Shown: positions 8,919-17,106 of the stretch, one piece after another
Layout: every line of letters begins with the position of its first letter
Position numbering within the stretch: the first letter of the stretch is position 1
Source of the DNA: Aureispira sp. CCB-E
GTDB taxonomy: Bacteria > Bacteroidota > Bacteroidia > Chitinophagales > Saprospiraceae
Direction of reading: 5' to 3'
Assembly: GCF_031326345.1 (NCBI RefSeq)
Contig: NZ_CP133671.1
Coordinates: 4,030,001 to 4,094,000 of the forward strand
Length of the DNA: 64,000 nt
Position numbers and translations under genes: made by a program
The notes under the pieces: generated by a model
Database searches by the model: none
What the model was told of the DNA's origin: nothing
What the model saw: only the letters and a program-made list of their open reading frames with translations

Positions 8919-11420
8919 TTACCATTCCAATTCCTTAGAAACAGTTACAGCTGCATTTTTTGTAAACAAGTAAACGTTTCCTTCATCGTCATAAGTAGTA
9001 CAATTGGCTACCATTTTGAATTCGTTGCTTTCAACAATCTCTATGTGCACAAAAAGTTCTTTCCCAAATGGAACTGTTTTATAAACAGTTGCTGATTCGG
9101 TGGATAGAGGCAACGATTTAGCATTGTTATTATAACGTTGTACCCAAATAACCATCCCTTGATATTGGATGTCTGCAAAGAAGGTATTGACTCCAATTAC
9201 TGGAAATTGTCCTTGATCCTTTGCGGGAACTTGAGGTGCTTTACATTTTAGAATAATTTGTTGTTCTGTCCAATCTATAATTTGCTCAATTCCTTGGAAA
9301 TATTGATCGTGAAACAACGCTCCATTTTCGTATAAAACAGCTCCATCAGTAGGAGTATAGGTGTTACTTAACGAAGGCTGAAATTTAGGAGCTTCTAGTT
9401 TGTTTTTCTTGGCAACTAGAGTAACCTGTGCTTTATAATGGTAGGTTGGTAATTTTGCATTTGCAGCTTGACTCAAGATGGTCGTTTCTAATACAATTGT
9501 ATCGGTATCTTTTTGAATCTCTTTTAGTTCAATAATGTAGTCAGTAGGTTCTGTACCATCAAAAACAATCCCTTTGAATAGCTTTGCATCTTTTACAAGG
9601 TGGACTCTAAAATCAGGGAATACTTGTTCACAAGTATTGGTCATCCAACCAACAGCATTAACAACAGGCAAAACGGCATTTCCTTGAATAACATGATGCA
9701 TCAAAAAAGGATTCTCCGCTAAAGTCATGTTTCTACGGATGCGGTGTGTCTCCAAAGAACCATCGGTATAAGAAATGCCAGCAGGCAAAGTGCCACCGAT
9801 AATAACTTGAGGTTGATTAGCATATTGAACATTCATCTCATTTACCATCATAGCAGGACCGCCTTGGCTATTGACTAGAACAACACCCATTTCTTCAAAT
9901 TTTTTCTTCAAGGCATCGCTAACCATACCAGCATCCCAAGCGCCCCAGTTAATCGCTGAAACTTGTGTATTGGGATGATTGGTTCTAAATAAATGTGCGG
10001 CTTTGCTCAAAATTTCATTGGCAATAGCGTAGTCAGTTTGCCCCACATTACCATAAAAACCAGCTACAGAAGAGAATAAAATAAGGTGGTCTAGCTTGTG
10101 AATATTAACGCATTGTAATAAGGTCAACAAACCATCCAATTTTACAGTCAAAACATTTAAGAAATCTTGTTCCGTTTTATCTTGAATGTACTTATCAGCT
10201 AAACGTCCTGCACCGTGAATAACACCTGTAATAGCTCCCCAACGTTTGGTGATGGCTAATAATTGAGGTTTTACAGTCGTAACATCTGTTACATCACCTT
10301 TTATGTAAACTGCTTTGCCACCATTTTCTTGGATGGCTTGGATCGTAGCATCAATTTCTTTTTTAGCAATAATATTGTTAAAGATTTTTTTAACCTCTGC
10401 CAAGTTAGGTTTCAAACCTTTATTTTTCATATCGGTCATAATCAAGCGCTTCAATGTGCCATCATCCGATTCATTTTGAGCATATTCTGGTATTTCAAAA
10501 TCAAAGTTAGAACGCCCTAATAAAATAAATTTGGCTTGAAATGCTTTAGCCATTTCAATGACACAATTCGCCGTAACACCACGAGCACCGCCACTCACTA
10601 GAAAGACAGAATCTTCATTAACAGTTGTTTCGATTTTTTGATGTTCTTGTACCGTTACTTTTTCAGCGTTAAGCATTGCTCTACCATTTTCATTCACTGC
10701 TGCTTCTACAACAGAAGTATTAGGATCGTGCAATTCGCTAATAATATGTTCTGTAATTGTTTTTGTATTTAATTCTGGTTGAATATCAACAGCTCTACAA
10801 TACACTTGAGACCATTCGAGATTTAGACATTTGACCAAGCCATTTAACCCACCTCCAATAATAGAAGTATTGCCACGTTTGCCTAGACCAGACTGCCCAT
10901 CCAGACGAGTAATGCTCAAGAAACTAGCGCGATTTGTTTTCCCTAATTCATTAAGAGAAGGTTGAATGTGCTTTGCAATAAGGAAAATGGCTTTTACGAG
11001 GTCTCTTTCAACTGCGAAATGCTGTGTAAAGTTGCCATTTTGAAATTCAAAATGAGGGTGTAGATGAATGAAGGTACCTATAGCACCATATTGCTGTTGT
11101 ATAGTTTCAATCGCAGCTTTAATGGCTTCATCAGTGTTTGAAGAAAGGGTAACACTATTGTGTTGAGAAGGATTTTTCACTTGATGAAGGTTCAGAACAA
11201 CTACTTTATTACCTTCTTTTTCTAAAGCGAGGATAACTTGTTGTGTTAGTTCTGAACCATCATTAGTGATTAGTGCAACGTGCGTATCGGGCAAAGTAAA
11301 TTCCAAATAATCAGGTTTGGGCAAGTACTTCAAACCAATTTCGTTGCGTTCTACACCATGAAAGGAAGATGTTCTTGTACTATTCTTTGGGTAAGTTTTT
11401 ACAGTCACATCTTCTTTCAC
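8919..11420 (-). CDS. PUFA synthase ketoreductase-dehydratase protein (detached C-terminal half of PfaA)
   Basis: An 833-residue protein with the domains normally found at the C-terminus of PfaA. A Rossmann structural subdomain (about 45-250) precedes the catalytic KR, with NADPH-binding VSGGARGVTANC, LFSSVAGFYGNVGQTDYAIAN (Ser and Tyr of the SDR triad) and AINWGAWDAGMV. The C-terminal third is a PKS-type hot-dog dehydratase (NPFLMHHVIQGNAVLPVV, with His as candidate base). It reduces 3-ketoacyl-ACP and may dehydrate it. The only nearby start is a GTG at 11420, 17 bp after the PfaA stop; there is no in-frame ATG for over 200 residues. The frame is open upstream to about 11456, through the A10 run at the end of pfaA, so it may instead be made as a frameshift fusion with PfaA. 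Without fusion it would have to act in trans on the ACPs. Confidence 0.9.
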   Translation of the reverse strand: MKEDVTVKTYPKNSTRTSSFHGVERNEIGLKYLPKPDYLEFTLPDTHVALITNDGSELTQQVILALEKEGNKVVVLNLHQVKNPSQHNSVTLSSNTDEAIKAAIETIQQQYGAIGTFIHLHPHFEFQNGNFTQHFAVERDLVKAIFLIAKHIQPSLNELGKTNRASFLSITRLDGQSGLGKRGNTSIIGGGLNGLVKCLNLEWSQVYCRAVDIQPELNTKTITEHIISELHDPNTSVVEAAVNENGRAMLNAEKVTVQEHQKIETTVNEDSVFLVSGGARGVTANCVIEMAKAFQAKFILLGRSNFDFEIPEYAQNESDDGTLKRLIMTDMKNKGLKPNLAEVKKIFNNIIAKKEIDATIQAIQENGGKAVYIKGDVTDVTTVKPQLLAITKRWGAITGVIHGAGRLADKYIQDKTEQDFLNVLTVKLDGLLTLLQCVNIHKLDHLILFSSVAGFYGNVGQTDYAIANEILSKAAHLFRTNHPNTQVSAINWGAWDAGMVSDALKKKFEEMGVVLVNSQGGPAMMVNEMNVQYANQPQVIIGGTLPAGISYTDGSLETHRIRRNMTLAENPFLMHHVIQGNAVLPVVNAVGWMTNTCEQVFPDFRVHLVKDAKLFKGIVFDGTEPTDYIIELKEIQKDTDTIVLETTILSQAANAKLPTYHYKAQVTLVAKKNKLEAPKFQPSLSNTYTPTDGAVLYENGALFHDQYFQGIEQIIDWTEQQIILKCKAPQVPAKDQGQFPVIGVNTFFADIQYQGMVIWVQRYNNNAKSLPLSTESATVYKTVPFGKELFVHIEIVESNEFKMVANCTTYDDEGNVYLFTKNAAVTVSKELEW

Positions 11421-11431
11421 AGTTGTTTTTG

Positions 11432-11458
11432 TAGCCTCTAGGCTAGGATTTTTTTTTT
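11432..11458 (-). other. A10 slippery site with a small stem-loop at the pfaA / KR-DH junction
   Basis: In the coding direction pfaA ends with a run of ten A (11458-11449), then TCC, then a 5-bp stem TAGCC / GGCTA (11445-11441 with 11436-11432) around a TAGA loop that starts with the pfaA TAG stop. The run contains the A-AAA-AAA heptamer used in -1 frameshifting. Shifting -1 inside it continues directly into the KR-DH frame (NPSLEATKTT then the GTG-encoded residue) with no stop. One extra A in the mRNA would give the same fusion. A sequencing miscount in the homopolymer is an equally simple explanation. Confidence 0.6.
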
Positions 11459-14400
11459 ACCTGCTTTCTCTGCCAAGTAATCGACAATTTGCCCAAGCGT
11501 ACGCAATTCCGTTAGTTCTTGCGGATTAACGCCGGATACTTCTGGATAATCTTCAGTCATCGCCCCGAAAATTTCAACACGCTTGATAGAATCAATACCC
11601 AAGTCAGCTTCCATATCCATGTCTAGTTCCAACATTTCGGTAGGATAGCCCGTCTTTTCACTGATGACAGTCAACAAAATTTCTTCCAATTTGCTAGTGC
11701 TTAGTCCAGCATCGTTATTAGTATTAGTAGTAACTGTATTGTTAACAGGAGTAGCAACGGTAGTTGTTGTAGACGTTGTCGTTGTTTGTGTTGGCGTAGT
11801 AGTAGCGCCAGCTTTACCAGCCAAGTAGTCAACAATTTGCCCAAGCGTACGCAATTCCGTTAGTTCTTGCGGATTAACGCCGGATACTTCTGGATAATCT
11901 TCAGTCATTGCCCCGAAAATTTCAACACGCTTGATAGAATCAATACCCAAGTCAGCTTCCATATCCATGTCTAGTTCCAACATTTCGGTAGGATAGCCCG
12001 TCTTTTCACTGATAACAGTCAATAAAATTTCTTCCAATTTGCTAGTGCTTAGTCCAGCATCGTTATTAGTATTAGTAGTAACTGTATTGTTAACAGGAGT
12101 AGCAACGGTAGTTGTTGTAGACGTTGTCGTTGTTTGTGTTGGCGTAGTAGTAGCGCCAGCTTTACCAGCTAGGTAATCAACAATTTGCCCAAGCGTACGC
12201 AATTCTGTTAGTTCTTGCGGATTAACGCCGGACACTTCTGGATAATCTTCAGTCATCGCCCCGAAAATCTCAACACGCTTGATAGAGTCAATACCCAAGT
12301 CAGCTTCCATATCCATGTCTAGTTCCAACATTTCGGTAGGATAGCCCGTCTTTTCACTGATAACAGTCAATAAAATTTCTTCCAATTTGCTAGTGCTTAG
12401 TCCAGCATCGTTATTAGTATTAGTAGTAACCGTATTGTTAACAGGAGTAGCAACGGTAGTTGTTGTAGACGTTGTCGTTGTTTGTGTTGGCGTAGTAGTA
12501 GCGCCAGCTTTACCAGCCAAGTAGTCAACAATTTGCCCAAGCGTACGCAATTCCGTTAGTTCTTGCGGATTAACGCCAGATACTTCTGGATAATCTTCAG
12601 TCATCGCCCCAAAAATTTCAACACGCTTGATAGAGTCAATACCCAAGTCAGCTTCCATATCCATGTCTAGTTCCAACATTTCGGTAGGATAGCCTGTTTT
12701 TTCGCTGATAACAGTCAACAAAATTTCTTCCAATTTGCTAGTGCTTAAGCTACTGACATCTGTTGTTGTTGGCATAGTAGCAGCAGGTGCTGTTGCCTTT
12801 GGCGCAGGTGTAATGATGGGCTGGTTGGTCTCTACAGTATTCGATTGAAACGTAGGAGCTGCAATTTTTTCAACCTTAGGAGCTGCAATAGATGTTTGTG
12901 TATTGCCATCCAAACTAGGCTGGTTTGCGAAATTAATTTGTTGCGTCATCATTTGTAATAACATCTGAGACTGCTTGTTCTGTTCACTTAAAAAGTTTTG
13001 GAACAATTCTAAAGACTTATTTTGTTGAGATGTTACCATTTCAACAGTTGCTTTTAGCGTTTCAATCAATTCTTTGTTCATTTCTTCGTCTTCTTCTTGA
13101 TTAATTGGATTGGAATAAACTACTTTGTCTACAGGAACCTCGACGATTTTTTCTACAATTTTTTCGACGGGAACTTCTTTTATAACTTCAACTATTTTTT
13201 CGACCACTTTTCCATTGCCACCTTGAATTTGATACCCATCATTTAAGGCATCATAGTAAGCTTTTTGAGTTGGTTTACTAACATAGTTGTGCCCCCCCAT
13301 ATTGATAGTCATTTTTGTTTTGGGGGCTGGTTTTGTGCTAGGAGCCTTGAACGGGTCAATATCTTTTAGTTCTAAACCTAAAACTCTTAGTTGTAGAACC
13401 GCTTGACGGAATTGTAGGTCACTATCTTTTTTTGCATTGGCATTCATAGCCAAAGAAATATGCTCTTTGTCTTTAAGAATATCTTTGACTAAGTTTGATA
13501 GTACTCCTTTGGGACCAAATTCAATAAAAATGCGTCCACCCGCTTGGTGAATATTTTCGATTTGATTTTTGAACAAGACAGGTTTTAAAATTTGTCCTTT
13601 CAAAATTTCTTTTACCTCTGAAGGATTGTTAGGATAAGGCGTTGCTGTAGTATTGGAGTAAACAGGCACTTTGGGTGCTTGGAAAGTTTGCAAGTTAACA
13701 AACGCTGCAAAAGGCTTTTGTGCGTGTTCTACAAATTCTGTGTGAAAAGCAGCGGAAACGGGTAATGGAATCACCGTAAATCCTTGTTTTTTTAGAACTT
13801 CTTGAACATTGGCAATCACTGCTTTGCTCCCTCCTAAAATAATTTGATTGTTGGAATTTACATTGGCAATAGTGACTCCTTGTAAGGGCTTAATAGCTGC
13901 ATGAACTTTGTTGTAATCTGCTTTTACAGCCAGCATGGTTCCCGCATCTGCATTAGGGCTTTGAGCTGCCATTGCTTCTCCTCTTGCTTTTGCTAAAGCT
14001 AAAAAGGTTTGATCATTATATACCCCTGCTGCCCACAGGGCGGTCAATTCACCAAAGCTATGACCAGCTACAAAATCCGCTTTAAAGCCTGCATCTTGAA
14101 CCGTTTTGTACATGCCCATGCTCAGTGTTCCAATCGCAGGTTGAGCGATTTGTGTTTGAGTTAAAGCTGATAATTGAGTTTTAGCATCCTCTTTGTTGAA
14201 AACAGGAATAGGATACATCGTTTGTGAAAGAGGGGCTTTATTGTCGCTTGCAAATAGCTTATCTTGTTGTTCTATTACCGTGCGCAATTGTGGAAACGCA
14301 TTTGCTAATTGGCGTCCCATTCCAACATATTGAGAACCTTGTCCCGAAAAGAGTGCCACTACTTTTCCTGTTGTGTTTATTCCATTCGGACGGAAGAAAA

Positions 14401-16105
14401 CACCTTTGGGATGTTCCCAGGCTTGATCGCTAGTAGCTAATTTATCAATAGCAAGTTTTAAATATTCTTTTGCTTGTTCTAAGTCTGTTACAATAAAACC
14501 TAAACGAGCAGCATTACTAGGCACTACATCTGTCTTTTCATTAGCCAATTCCCAAAAGGCAATTTCTGCATCTACCGTAGATAGTTTTTCTAGGTGACTT
14601 TGGCACAATGTTTTTAATTCGGTAACGGAGTTAGCTTGTAATAAAACAGTTTTATACGGTTCGTGAATTCTATAATTTTTCTGAACTGGTTGTGGTTTAT
14701 ATTCCTCTAAGGCAATATGCACATTAATACCACCAAAACCAAAGGCACTAACACTCGCACGTCGAGGGTGCTTGTTGCTCAACCAAGGACGAGTTTCTGT
14801 ATTAATATATAAAGGAGAGTTATTAAAATCTACTTTGGAAGTAGGTTGCTCTACATTGATGGTTGGAGGTAATACTTTGTGGTGTAGGGCTAAAATAACT
14901 TTTAGTAATCCCGCAGCACCAGCAGCAGCCTTGGTATGACCAACTTGAGATTTAACAGTTCCAAGCGCAATGTGAGATTTTTCAGGATTGTTGGCTGTAA
15001 AAACCATTCCCATAGAAGTCATTTCACAAGCATCTCCAGCATTGGTTCCTGTTCCATGTGCTTCGATTAAGCCAACTGTTTTAGGTTCAAAACCTGCCTC
15101 TTCATAAGCACGGTTCATCGCCATAGCTTGTCCCGATGGGCGAGGAGCATAAACCGATTTAAAACGTCCATCACTAGAAGTTCCAACTCCCTTAATAACG
15201 GCATAAATAGTATCCCCATCACGTTCGGCATCTTCCAAACGTTTTAATACGACCATTCCCAAGCCTTCACCAATTAACATACCATCGGCTTTGTCGCTAA
15301 ATGGACTGATAACATTTGATTTGGAAAAAGCAGGTGTCTTAGAAAAGGACATATACATGAAAGGAGAGTTATCCGTGTCAACACCACCCGTCAACATCAT
15401 GTCTGCACGTCCTTCGACTAATTCGCTTAAAGCCATTTTTACGGCACTTAAAGAGGCGGCACAAGCTGCATCTACAACAGAGTTGATACCTCCTAAGTCA
15501 AATCGATTAGTGATTCGCCCTGAAATGACGTTTCCTAACATACCAGGGAAGGAGTTTTCATTCCAACCAATATAGGCTTTTTTCATTTTGTCTACAATGT
15601 GTGGAATATCGGTTTCGGCAACACCACAAGAACGCAATGCTTTTTCCCAAATAGGATATTGTAAACGTCCAGTTAGAGGCGTAATCAATTTTTGACCGCC
15701 ACCAACACCTAGCAAAACACCAGTTTTGCTTTTTACTTCAGCGGTGAATTTTGCAGATTTCTTGCCATATCCAGCATGTTCAAAGGCATCACGAGCAGCA
15801 ATTAAAGCCAATAATTGCGAAGCATCAGTTACCTCTAAAATGTTAGGAGGCAAACCAAATTCCATTGGGTTAAAATCAATGTCTGGCAAAAAGCCACCAC
15901 GTTTACAGTATGTTTTGTCTGGAGCTGTTGGGTCTGGATCGTAGTAATCTTCTATTCGCCAACGGTCTTCAGGTACATCAGTGATGCTATCTTTAGCTTG
16001 AATAATATTATTCCAGAAGTCTTCTATGTTTTTTGCATCTGCAAATAACGAAGACATACCGATAACGGCGACTGGAGTTTTTCTAAGAGAATTATTTAAG
16101 TTCAT
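11438..16105 (-). CDS. pfaA: PfaA-like PUFA synthase subunit: KS, AT, four ACPs
   Basis: A 1,555-residue core subunit of the PUFA synthase. The ketosynthase (about 1-465) has Cys215 in DAACAASL, His350 in EAHGTGT and His390 in VGH. The malonyl-type AT (about 580-880) has GHSFGE with Ser683. Next comes a charged, coiled-coil-like region (KIVEVIKEVPVEKIVEKIVE), and then four near-identical ACPs, each with the phosphopantetheine serine in LGIDSIKRVEIF, separated by Thr-rich linkers. Most PfaA proteins carry more ACPs and continue into KR and DH domains; here the protein stops in KKKILA at an A10 run and the KR-DH follows as the next gene in the -1 frame. The ATG start at 16105 lies 50 bp after the TetR gene, in the same direction. 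The ACPs are probably activated by the Sfp-type transferase at 23.3 kb. Confidence 0.93.
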   Translation of the reverse strand: MNLNNSLRKTPVAVIGMSSLFADAKNIEDFWNNIIQAKDSITDVPEDRWRIEDYYDPDPTAPDKTYCKRGGFLPDIDFNPMEFGLPPNILEVTDASQLLALIAARDAFEHAGYGKKSAKFTAEVKSKTGVLLGVGGGQKLITPLTGRLQYPIWEKALRSCGVAETDIPHIVDKMKKAYIGWNENSFPGMLGNVISGRITNRFDLGGINSVVDAACAASLSAVKMALSELVEGRADMMLTGGVDTDNSPFMYMSFSKTPAFSKSNVISPFSDKADGMLIGEGLGMVVLKRLEDAERDGDTIYAVIKGVGTSSDGRFKSVYAPRPSGQAMAMNRAYEEAGFEPKTVGLIEAHGTGTNAGDACEMTSMGMVFTANNPEKSHIALGTVKSQVGHTKAAAGAAGLLKVILALHHKVLPPTINVEQPTSKVDFNNSPLYINTETRPWLSNKHPRRASVSAFGFGGINVHIALEEYKPQPVQKNYRIHEPYKTVLLQANSVTELKTLCQSHLEKLSTVDAEIAFWELANEKTDVVPSNAARLGFIVTDLEQAKEYLKLAIDKLATSDQAWEHPKGVFFRPNGINTTGKVVALFSGQGSQYVGMGRQLANAFPQLRTVIEQQDKLFASDNKAPLSQTMYPIPVFNKEDAKTQLSALTQTQIAQPAIGTLSMGMYKTVQDAGFKADFVAGHSFGELTALWAAGVYNDQTFLALAKARGEAMAAQSPNADAGTMLAVKADYNKVHAAIKPLQGVTIANVNSNNQIILGGSKAVIANVQEVLKKQGFTVIPLPVSAAFHTEFVEHAQKPFAAFVNLQTFQAPKVPVYSNTTATPYPNNPSEVKEILKGQILKPVLFKNQIENIHQAGGRIFIEFGPKGVLSNLVKDILKDKEHISLAMNANAKKDSDLQFRQAVLQLRVLGLELKDIDPFKAPSTKPAPKTKMTINMGGHNYVSKPTQKAYYDALNDGYQIQGGNGKVVEKIVEVIKEVPVEKIVEKIVEVPVDKVVYSNPINQEEDEEMNKELIETLKATVEMVTSQQNKSLELFQNFLSEQNKQSQMLLQMMTQQINFANQPSLDGNTQTSIAAPKVEKIAAPTFQSNTVETNQPIITPAPKATAPAATMPTTTDVSSLSTSKLEEILLTVISEKTGYPTEMLELDMDMEADLGIDSIKRVEIFGAMTEDYPEVSGVNPQELTELRTLGQIVDYLAGKAGATTTPTQTTTTSTTTTVATPVNNTVTTNTNNDAGLSTSKLEEILLTVISEKTGYPTEMLELDMDMEADLGIDSIKRVEIFGAMTEDYPEVSGVNPQELTELRTLGQIVDYLAGKAGATTTPTQTTTTSTTTTVATPVNNTVTTNTNNDAGLSTSKLEEILLTVISEKTGYPTEMLELDMDMEADLGIDSIKRVEIFGAMTEDYPEVSGVNPQELTELRTLGQIVDYLAGKAGATTTPTQTTTTSTTTTVATPVNNTVTTNTNNDAGLSTSKLEEILLTVISEKTGYPTEMLELDMDMEADLGIDSIKRVEIFGAMTEDYPEVSGVNPQELTELRTLGQIVDYLAEKAGKKKILA
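11450..12750 (-). repeat. Four tandem ACP modules, 348-bp period
   Basis: Each unit encodes an 82-residue ACP plus a 34-residue Thr/Asn-rich linker, 348 bp in all. The copies are almost identical at nucleotide level, including synonymous positions, with only scattered third-base differences. That points to recent amplification or gene conversion. Copy number may vary between strains and could be collapsed in short-read assemblies. Confidence 0.9.
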
Positions 16106-16155
16106 TGATTTTTATATTGATTTGGTATGATATCTATAAGATGAATGGATTGGAC

Positions 16156-16773
16156 TTAGAGCAAGACTTTAAAAAGTTCTTCTTGCATTTTTAGTTGTTG
16201 TATTCCTTTTTCGGTGCAAACACCTCTTAAATAGGGAAGCATAATCCCAAATGTTAAGCGTTCTTTGCTGTATTCGCTTACAGGGAAGCGATTGGTATCT
16301 TTTAGCATTTCTAATAATGCTAATACAGTTTTGCTAGTGACTTGAATGTCCATGTCTTCCCTAAATAGACCATCCTTAATACCCCATTTAGCCAAGTATT
16401 CTAGTTCGGAATGTGCAAAGTTGCCCATATTTCGATAGGACTTTTGTAATAGACCTGGGTAGTAATGAAGAATGTCGTTAAAGAAATTAGGATTTGTTTG
16501 GCTGGCTCTAAAGACAATGCGTTGATGCAAGTACCCCATTGCTTGAATTGCATTTTCAGAGGCTTGGATAATGTCATCATTTTCTTTGCGTATCTCTTTG
16601 TGATAACTGGCTAAGCAAGCTTCAAGGAGAGCCGTTTTATCTTCAAAATGTTTGTAAATGGTTCGTTTTGATGTATGAAGTTGTTTGACAATACGATCTA
16701 TCGTGATGCTTTTAACACCATGTTCTACAAATAGTAGTGAAGCAACTTCGATTATTTTTTCTCTAGCAACCAT
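16156..16773 (-). CDS. TetR/AcrR-family transcriptional regulator of the pfa operon
   Basis: A 205-residue regulator. The N-terminal helix-turn-helix (ITIDRIVKQLHTSKRTIYKHF, about residues 22-42) is the standard TetR DNA-binding domain. The C-terminal ligand-binding domain is divergent and helical, so no ligand can be named. It is the first gene before pfaA on the same strand (50-bp gap), so it probably controls the operon and itself. A lipid or acyl-CoA ligand would be reasonable but is only inference. A CACTAGTG palindrome lies 21 bp upstream of the start codon and could be an operator. Confidence 0.88.
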   Translation of the reverse strand: MVAREKIIEVASLLFVEHGVKSITIDRIVKQLHTSKRTIYKHFEDKTALLEACLASYHKEIRKENDDIIQASENAIQAMGYLHQRIVFRASQTNPNFFNDILHYYPGLLQKSYRNMGNFAHSELEYLAKWGIKDGLFREDMDIQVTSKTVLALLEMLKDTNRFPVSEYSKERLTFGIMLPYLRGVCTEKGIQQLKMQEELFKVLL

Positions 16774-17106
16774 GTTTTATTTTTTCTTTTATAACACTAG
16801 TGGTAATTTTTTAGTTCCGCCAGTACCACAAAGAAATAAAAGAATTTTTACATCTCCAATTTTTGAAGATTTTAAATGGTGTTTTTTACATAAAATTAAC
16901 GCTTGGCATGATTTCTATTTATAGTAAGATAAGCACATCTAGGATCATCTGGGCGTGAGGTTTTGATCGAACTCTTTTTAGTGTGTCTTTATTGATTATT
17001 AAAAAAAACTAGAAAATGAGCAGTGTACTAAGGAATTAAAATTTTAAATTAGAGAGATAAAAAATGTATTCTATATTTTGGGGTGAATTACTAAACATTT
17101 AAAACC
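16774..17106. promoter_or_regulatory. Divergent intergenic region between the pfa operon and the LRR gene
   Basis: This 333-bp region must hold the pfa operon promoter on one strand and that of the LRR gene on the other. The palindrome CACTAGTG at 16795-16802, with partly symmetric flanks, is a possible TetR operator. I see no exact TAnnTTTG -7 box on either strand; TATATTTTG before the LRR gene is one base too long. No small gene is supported. Confidence 0.4.
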
